Origin: an uncultured SAR116 cluster alpha proteobacterium
GTDB lineage: Bacteria > Pseudomonadota > Alphaproteobacteria > Puniceispirillales > Marisalimonadaceae
Direction: 5' to 3'
Length of the DNA stretch: 38,543 bases
Assembly (NCBI GenBank): GCA_902622745.1
Contig: CACNQW010000010.1
Coordinates: 1-38,543, forward strand
Part shown: piece after piece, positions 33,859-38,543 of the stretch
Layout of the letters: every line of letters begins with the position of its first letter
Position numbering within the stretch: the first letter of the stretch is position 1
The notes under the pieces: model-generated
What the model was told of the DNA's origin: nothing
Seen by the model: only the letters and a program-made list of their open reading frames with translations
Databases searched by the model: none
Translations under genes and position numbers: made by a program

Positions 33859-34003
33859 ATATTTAAATCTCTCCAATAAAACACCTCTATGAATATATTA
33901 AATCAGTTATTAACACAATTAAAATCCAAATTTAATAGATACATTGCATACATATTAGATAGATATTTTTTTTAAACTAATTATTATATTTTTAGAGGTA
34001 TAA

Positions 34004-34969
34004 ATGAATTTGAATAATCTACTTAAAAAATCTCTAAATAAAGTTGATGAAGAGATTTTAATGCGATTAGATGCAACAGTACCTTTATTATCTAAAATTG
34101 GATCTCATTTGATTAAAGTTAAGGGTAAAAGAATTAGACCTTCATTAACTTTAGCAATGTCAGCTCAATTAGATGATTTCAGTAGAAACCCAATTTTACT
34201 TGCAACTGCAGTCGAGTTTATTCATACAGCGACATTATTACATGATGATGTAGTTGACCAGTCTAATTTAAGGCGTGGAATTAAGAGTGCAAATATAATA
34301 TGGGGAAATGAAGCATCTGTTTTAGCTGGTGATTTTCTATTTGCACAATCTTTTGACCTTATGGTTGAAACTAAATCCCTAAAAGCGTTATCAGTTCTGG
34401 CTCAAGCGTCTTGTAAAATTACCCAAGGAGAGTTTTTACAAATGCAAATTTCTAATAAACCAAATACAAAAATTTCTGATTATTTTAATGTTATTGGAGG
34501 AAAAACAGCTCAGTTGTTTGGTGCGTCTGCACAATCAGGAGCAATAGTAGCTAATGGCTCATTGCAACAAGTAAAAGCTGCTTTTGATTACGGCTACAAT
34601 ATGGGTTTAGCTTTTCAAATAATAGATGATATTATGGATTATTCTTCTTCAAACACTCAGATGGGAAAAAATCAAGGTGATGATTTCAAGCTTGGCAAAA
34701 CAACATTACCTATCATTCTTGCTTGGGAAAAAAGTAATAAACTTGAACGTGAATTTTTTCTAAAATCATTACAAGAATTAAAACAGGAAGAAGGTGATTT
34801 TGAAAAATGTTGTGAAATTTTAAAAAAATACTCAATATTGAACCGATGTAAAAAAATTGCAAATGATTTTGTCATTAAAGCAATTAATGCATTAAATGAA
34901 TTTTCAGAAAATGATTACAAAAAAGCTCTTATAGAACTAGCTAATAGTAGCTTGAGTAGAGATAACTAA
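34004..34969 (+). CDS. ispB: Octaprenyl-type polyprenyl diphosphate synthase
   Basis: Trans-polyprenyl synthase that adds isopentenyl units to make the ubiquinone side chain. The 321-residue protein has the first Asp-rich motif DDVVD (residues 81-85) followed by RRG, and the second DDIMD (208-212). The basic GKRIRPSL segment (41-48) and GGKTAQLF (166-172) are conserved. Chain length (octa-, nona- or decaprenyl) is not readable with certainty; alphaproteobacteria usually make Q10 and some Q8/Q9, so 'ispB' here means the family. AGAGG 7 nt before the ATG is the ribosome binding site. The next gene follows after 3 nt. Confidence 0.93.
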   Translation: MNLNNLLKKSLNKVDEEILMRLDATVPLLSKIGSHLIKVKGKRIRPSLTLAMSAQLDDFSRNPILLATAVEFIHTATLLHDDVVDQSNLRRGIKSANIIWGNEASVLAGDFLFAQSFDLMVETKSLKALSVLAQASCKITQGEFLQMQISNKPNTKISDYFNVIGGKTAQLFGASAQSGAIVANGSLQQVKAAFDYGYNMGLAFQIIDDIMDYSSSNTQMGKNQGDDFKLGKTTLPIILAWEKSNKLEREFFLKSLQELKQEEGDFEKCCEILKKYSILNRCKKIANDFVIKAINALNEFSENDYKKALIELANSSLSRDN

Positions 34970-34972
34970 AAC

Positions 34973-35626
34973 ATGAAAAATAATGAAAGACAAAAACATT
35001 TAAACTCTATTAGAGAAAAATTAAGTTTTTTTATCAAGCAAAACAAACAGTTGAACTTACGAGATTTGTCAAGGAAATTAGGAAAAAATGATGCTTATCT
35101 TCAGCAATATATTTCAAGAGGTAGTCCATCTTTTCTTCCAGAAGAGGAAAGGAAGATGTTATCTGACATTATTAATTTAGATATTAATTTACTCACTCCA
35201 GATTGGATTAACGTTACTTTTTATAATAATAAAGATTTATTATCTTTCAAAAATATATCAGATAACAAAGAAATAAAAATTTCATCCTCTTTGTTTGATA
35301 ATTATACAAATTTAAAAATTAATTTTATAGATTTCACTGAACTTAAAATTAAACAAAATAATAATTATTATTCAGTAAAAATTATATTTGATAAAAATGT
35401 GTCTAATTTTTTAGATAACAATTTTTACTTACTAGAAGATAAAGGTGAAATTTTCTTAGTACATTTAAGTGAAGATAAATCAGAAAATTTACAATCTTCT
35501 AAAATTATTGTTAGACCATATGACACCAATTATAGACCCTTTAGAATAAATAGTAAAAGTTTAATCATTCACTCTAAAGTTATTTTCTTAGGAAGCTTAG
35601 AAAGATTTAATAACCAAAATGCATAA
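34973..35626 (+). CDS. HTH protein with degenerate LexA/S24-type C-terminal region
   Basis: A 217-residue protein. The N-terminal helix-turn-helix (about 20-60, LNLRDLSRKLGKNDAYLQQYISRGSP, cited in part, followed by FLPEEERKML) closely matches the start of alphaproteobacterial S24-family regulators. The C-terminal half keeps the style of their last strands (a Y-L-L segment, then IIVRPYDTNYRPFRI and SKVIFLGSLERF), but the G-D-S-M serine motif and the catalytic Lys region are not visible. It is therefore unlikely to self-cleave and may be a simple DNA-binding regulator. It lies 3 nt after ispB and overlaps the methyltransferase by 8 nt, so it is co-transcribed with both. Targets are unknown. 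Confidence 0.7.
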   Translation: MKNNERQKHLNSIREKLSFFIKQNKQLNLRDLSRKLGKNDAYLQQYISRGSPSFLPEEERKMLSDIINLDINLLTPDWINVTFYNNKDLLSFKNISDNKEIKISSSLFDNYTNLKINFIDFTELKIKQNNNYYSVKIIFDKNVSNFLDNNFYLLEDKGEIFLVHLSEDKSENLQSSKIIVRPYDTNYRPFRINSKSLIIHSKVIFLGSLERFNNQNA

Positions 35627-36911
35627 ACGAAATGATACTACAATTAACTTATTTATTGATAAGTTAGACAAGTCTGGTGTAGGTGTTTCATCAATACAAA
35701 ATGGAAATGTTTGTCTAGTACCTTATACACTTCCTGGCGAGAGAGTTAAGGTCAACATTATAAATAAATTTAAATTAAAGATGTATTGTTCTAATTTAGA
35801 AATACTAGAAAACTCTTCTGAAAGATCTAATAATACTTGCGAACATTTTTCCAAATGTGGTGGTTGTTTATTACAACATTGGCAATATGAAAATTATAAG
35901 CAATGGAAATTCAACTTAATTAGACAACCACTTCTTAAATTAACTGCTGACATTAAAACTCTTGATATGATTAGTACTGAAAATTTTTCTCGAAGGAGAG
36001 CAAAATTTTTTTTAAGACAAAACAATAATAGCTGTAAATTAGGTTTTAAAAAATATAAATCAGAAACTATAATAAACATTAACAATTGTATTATAATAGA
36101 TCCAGAAATCATGGCATTTATGTCTGAGCTTAAAAACGCTTTTAATAAAATATTTTTGACTAACGAAATTTTAATTTTTCATGTCAATAAATTAGATTAC
36201 GGTCTAGACATCCTTATCCAAACCAATAAGTCCTTAAGAATAATTGATTTAATTAATATTTTTAAAAATTTTAAATCAAAAATAATAAGTATTTATCATC
36301 AGCAAAATAACCAAAATCCAGAATTAATTTTATTTTATAATAAAAATAAACTCAGTTTTGGTAAAGATAACGTATATGGCCTTATTCCCCCAGCTGGTTT
36401 TTTTCAAGCCACCAAACTTGCTGAAAATGAATTGATAACAAATATTTTAAATGAAATTCAAAATAAAAATGAATATATTTTAGATCTTTATTCTGGCTCA
36501 GGAACTTTCACACTACCACTTTTAAAAAATGGTTATAAAGTGTATGCAATTGACAATAATAAGAGTTCTATAGAATCTTTAATAAAAAGTTCAAAGGAAC
36601 AAAATTTATTTAATAATTTTAAGTATAATATTTCAAATTTAACAAAAGAAAAAATTGAAACTCATTTTTTTCAAAATTTTGATATGGTTTTACTTGATCC
36701 TCCAAGAGCAGGAGCAATGATACAAGTAACTTCACTTGGAAAATCAAAGGTAAAAAAAATAATTTACATTTCTTGCAATATTCAAACATTTTTAAGAGAT
36801 TCAAAGATCTTATTATCCTATGGTTATAAAATAAAATATATTTTACCAATTGATCAATTTCTTTATACAAGTCATTTAGAAATTTTTTCAGTTTTTGAGA
36901 TTTTGAATTAG
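35619..36911 (+). CDS. RlmD/RumA-type 23S rRNA (uracil-C5) methyltransferase
   Basis: Class I SAM-dependent enzyme of the TrmA/RumA family, methylating C5 of a uridine in rRNA or tRNA. The 430-residue protein has a TRAM-like N-terminus (LDKSGVGVSSIQNGNVCLVPYTLPGE, cited in part), then a 4Fe-4S type cluster of Cys74, Cys80, Cys83 and a distant Cys157. The SAM motif is ILDLYSGSGTFTLPLL (about 287-302). DPPRAGA is at 360-366, and the nucleophilic Cys386 is in IIYISCN. The iron-sulfur cysteines favour RlmD/RlmC over TrmA. Its TAG overlaps the uxaA-type gene on the other strand by 4 nt. Confidence 0.9.
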   Translation: MHKRNDTTINLFIDKLDKSGVGVSSIQNGNVCLVPYTLPGERVKVNIINKFKLKMYCSNLEILENSSERSNNTCEHFSKCGGCLLQHWQYENYKQWKFNLIRQPLLKLTADIKTLDMISTENFSRRRAKFFLRQNNNSCKLGFKKYKSETIININNCIIIDPEIMAFMSELKNAFNKIFLTNEILIFHVNKLDYGLDILIQTNKSLRIIDLINIFKNFKSKIISIYHQQNNQNPELILFYNKNKLSFGKDNVYGLIPPAGFFQATKLAENELITNILNEIQNKNEYILDLYSGSGTFTLPLLKNGYKVYAIDNNKSSIESLIKSSKEQNLFNNFKYNISNLTKEKIETHFFQNFDMVLLDPPRAGAMIQVTSLGKSKVKKIIYISCNIQTFLRDSKILLSYGYKIKYILPIDQFLYTSHLEIFSVFEILN

Positions 36912-38455
36912 CCTGTTATTCCAATTTGCCATGGTGCAAATTCGTGTCTGCCTAAGGATAGAATTTCACTTTTAGTTTTTTTGCCAGAAGCAACATCAAT
37001 AAAATAGTTAAAAATTTCTTCTGCCATTCCCTCTAACGACAAAATTCCGTCAACAATTTTCCCACAATTAATATCCATATCTTCTTCCATTTTATTGAAT
37101 AATGAAGTGTTTGTAGCTAATTTTATTGATGGTGATGGCTTTGCACCAAAACAAGAACCTCTACCTGTAGTAAAAGCAATCAAATTTGCTCCTCCAGCAA
37201 TCTGACCAGTTGCTGAAACCGGATCAAAACCTGGGGTGTCCATAAAAACAAATCCTCTTTCAGTTATTCTTTCAGCATATTTATAGACTTCCATTAAGCC
37301 AGTTGACCCACCTTTCATTGCAGATCCAAGAGATTTTTCTAAAATATTAGCAAGACCTCCCATTTGATTGCCTGGACTTACAACTCCATTTATTTGTACG
37401 TCTCTACCTTTTGAATATACATTTTTCCACCAATCTACTCTTTCCATAAGCTTTTCAGCTACACTTACATTAATAGCTCTAGCAGTAAGGGTATGTTCTA
37501 CTCCATAAATCTCAGGAGTTTCAGATAATACTGCAGTTCCTCCATTTTCAACTAATAAGTCAACCGCTTTTCCCAATGCAGGATTTGCTGTTAAAGAAGA
37601 AAATGCATCAGACCCCCCACATTGAAGACCTACCATTAAAGAAGACACAGGTGTAATAACTCTTTTATGATTATTAACTTTATCAAGCATTTTTTTTACA
37701 ATTTCAATTCCAGCTTTTATAGTTGAAGAGGTGCCTCCATTTTCTTGCATAATTAAAGTTTCAACAAAAGGATCATTTTGATCAAGCTTCTGATTTTGAA
37801 ATAAGCCTCCCACTTGACATCTTTCACATCCCAAACCAACAACTAAAGTTGCTGCAACATTTGGATGTTTGATATAGCCTCCCAATGTTCTGTATAAGAG
37901 GTTCATAGGTTCACCTGAAAGTTCCATTCCACAACCTGTTGAATGGCTAAATGCAGCTACGCCATCTATATTTTTATAATCTTTAAGTTTTTCAGAAGTA
38001 AAATAAGAAGCTATTTCATGAACAACTGTTGCAGAACAATTTACTGTTGAAACTATTGCGATATAATTTCTTGTTCCAACCCTTCCATCTTGACGTTTAT
38101 ATCCCATAAAACTTTTTTGCAAATTATTTTCAATATAATTTGTAGGTTTATATTTTGAACAATAATTATGTTCTCTATTAAATTCCTTAAAAAGAACATT
38201 CTTATTAGTTAAGACTTGTCCTTTCTTAATATTTGAATCTGCGAACCCAATAACAGTTCCATATTTAATTATTGGATCATCTTTTTCAATGTCAAATCTT
38301 GCTATTTTTTGACCAGACAATGCTGGAGCATCCATTGTAATTCCATATTCATTTAGCACTATTCCAGAATTCAAATTTTTTAACGTTATTAAAATATTAT
38401 CATTATCATGTAAGCATAATGCATTTAATAAATTATCACTTTGAAGTTTATTCAT
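36908..38455 (-). CDS. UxaA-family altronate/galactarate-type dehydratase
   Basis: Iron-dependent sugar-acid dehydratase of the UxaA/GarD family. The ATG at 38455 gives 515 residues and is chosen over an upstream TTG at 38497 because AAAGG precedes it and the extra codons overlap the tail of another gene. It has an N-terminal SAF-type domain (about 1-95, ILITLKNLNSGIVL to KKGQVLTNKN), then the catalytic part with GYKRQDGRVGTRNYIAI, VNCSATVV, HSTGCGMELSG, GLGCERCQV, LQCGGSDAFSS and TGRGSCFGAKPSPSIKLATN (cited in part). The conserved Cys residues are metal-site candidates. The real substrate may be altronate, galactarate or another hexarate-type acid; the window gives no catabolic neighbours to decide. 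Confidence 0.88.
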   Translation of the reverse strand: MNKLQSDNLLNALCLHDNDNILITLKNLNSGIVLNEYGITMDAPALSGQKIARFDIEKDDPIIKYGTVIGFADSNIKKGQVLTNKNVLFKEFNREHNYCSKYKPTNYIENNLQKSFMGYKRQDGRVGTRNYIAIVSTVNCSATVVHEIASYFTSEKLKDYKNIDGVAAFSHSTGCGMELSGEPMNLLYRTLGGYIKHPNVAATLVVGLGCERCQVGGLFQNQKLDQNDPFVETLIMQENGGTSSTIKAGIEIVKKMLDKVNNHKRVITPVSSLMVGLQCGGSDAFSSLTANPALGKAVDLLVENGGTAVLSETPEIYGVEHTLTARAINVSVAEKLMERVDWWKNVYSKGRDVQINGVVSPGNQMGGLANILEKSLGSAMKGGSTGLMEVYKYAERITERGFVFMDTPGFDPVSATGQIAGGANLIAFTTGRGSCFGAKPSPSIKLATNTSLFNKMEEDMDINCGKIVDGILSLEGMAEEIFNYFIDVASGKKTKSEILSLGRHEFAPWQIGITG

Positions 38456-38475
38456 TATAAAAAAAACCTTTCTTT

Positions 38476-38543
38476 TTAACCTTGCCTGGAAAGCCAAGCT
38501 TCAAAATTATTTTTTTCATCTTCATTTGTAAGTGGGTATAATC
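38476..38543 (-). CDS. 3' end of an unidentified upstream gene, cut by window edge
   Basis: On the minus strand an open frame enters from the right edge and ends at TAA (38476-38478). The 21 codons visible read L-Y-P-L-T-N-E-D-E-K-N-N-F-E-A-W-L-S-R-Q-G. The balanced, acidic composition with a Trp and short distance (20 nt) to the uxaA-type start look like a genuine C-terminus of a co-transcribed gene. The family cannot be told from this little. Confidence 0.5.
   Translation of the reverse strand, partial: LYPLTNEDEKNNFEAWLSRQG

Noticed and set aside
33859-33876. TTG start six codons upstream in the S49 peptidase gene.
   Set aside because: The TTG sits within the GGAGAG ribosome binding site of the downstream ATG.
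38456-38497. Upstream TTG start adding 14 residues to the UxaA-family protein.
   Set aside because: The added residues are not domain-like, the ATG has an AAAGG site, and the DNA is better read as the tail of another gene in a different frame.
1-38543. CRISPR arrays, insertion sequences, prophage genes, tRNA or rRNA genes.
   Set aside because: Gaps between genes are too short or hold no matching structure; no transposase, integrase or repeat-spacer pattern was seen.

Overview
The window (about 70% A+T by eye, gaps between genes mostly 0-15 nt) is a chromosomal core segment of a streamlined alphaproteobacterium. Gene order and protein style fit a free-living marine lineage such as Pelagibacterales/SAR11 or a similar AT-rich clade. 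Pointers to Alphaproteobacteria are the ruvCAB-ybgC-tolQRAB-pal-ybgF-tilS-ftsH chain, the alphaproteobacterial SerC type, 6S RNA between zapA and the 5-formyl-THF cyclo-ligase gene, and a class I aldolase beside the zapA locus. I see no mobile element, CRISPR array, tRNA or rRNA. No stretch over 300 nt lacks a gene.

Layout. (1) 1-1736, plus strand: the 3' part of an rluD-type pseudouridine synthase gene, then rpoH. (2) 1733-6956, minus strand: serC-serA-hisZ-purA (serine, histidine and purine synthesis), preceded by a leader RNA that can fold into a compact pseudoknot. (3) 7046-7711, plus: a lone glutathione-S-transferase-like gene. (4) 7712-24748, minus: a long, mostly gap-free run. In transcription order it is a coiled-coil gene, zapA, 6S RNA, 5-formyl-THF cyclo-ligase, a YmdB-type phosphoesterase, yebC, ruvC, ruvA, ruvB, ybgC, tolQ, tolR, tolA, tolB (broken by a frameshift), pal, ybgF/cpoB, tilS, ftsH, folP, glmM and thiD. 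It covers Holliday-junction processing, the trans-envelope Tol-Pal machine, membrane proteolysis, and folate, cell-wall and thiamin precursors. (5) 24876-29894, plus: class I fructose-bisphosphate aldolase, efp, a degenerate inositol-monophosphatase homologue, a MotA/TolQ-like plus MotB/OmpA-like pair, a small membrane protein and rpmE. (6) 29895-33858, minus: an S49 peptidase, a tiny membrane-anchored Cys-motif protein, glyQ and glyS. (7) 34004-36911, plus: a polyprenyl diphosphate synthase, a degenerate HTH/S24-type regulator and an RlmD/RumA-type RNA methyltransferase. (8) 36908-38543, minus: a UxaA-family dehydratase and the last codons of an upstream gene cut by the window edge.

Most of this is housekeeping. 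Points worth a second look: pal is flanked by a perfect 16-nt inverted repeat whose 3' copy sits in the loop of a hairpin and is complementary to the leader just upstream of the pal ribosome binding site; the serC leader shows a likely H-type pseudoknot; tolB is split by one missing A in an A-run; the IMPase homologue next to efp has lost its catalytic motifs; a second proton-channel pair besides TolQR lies in an operon with no flagellar genes; and all four convergent gene pairs meet with zero or negative spacing at stop codons that abut or overlap.
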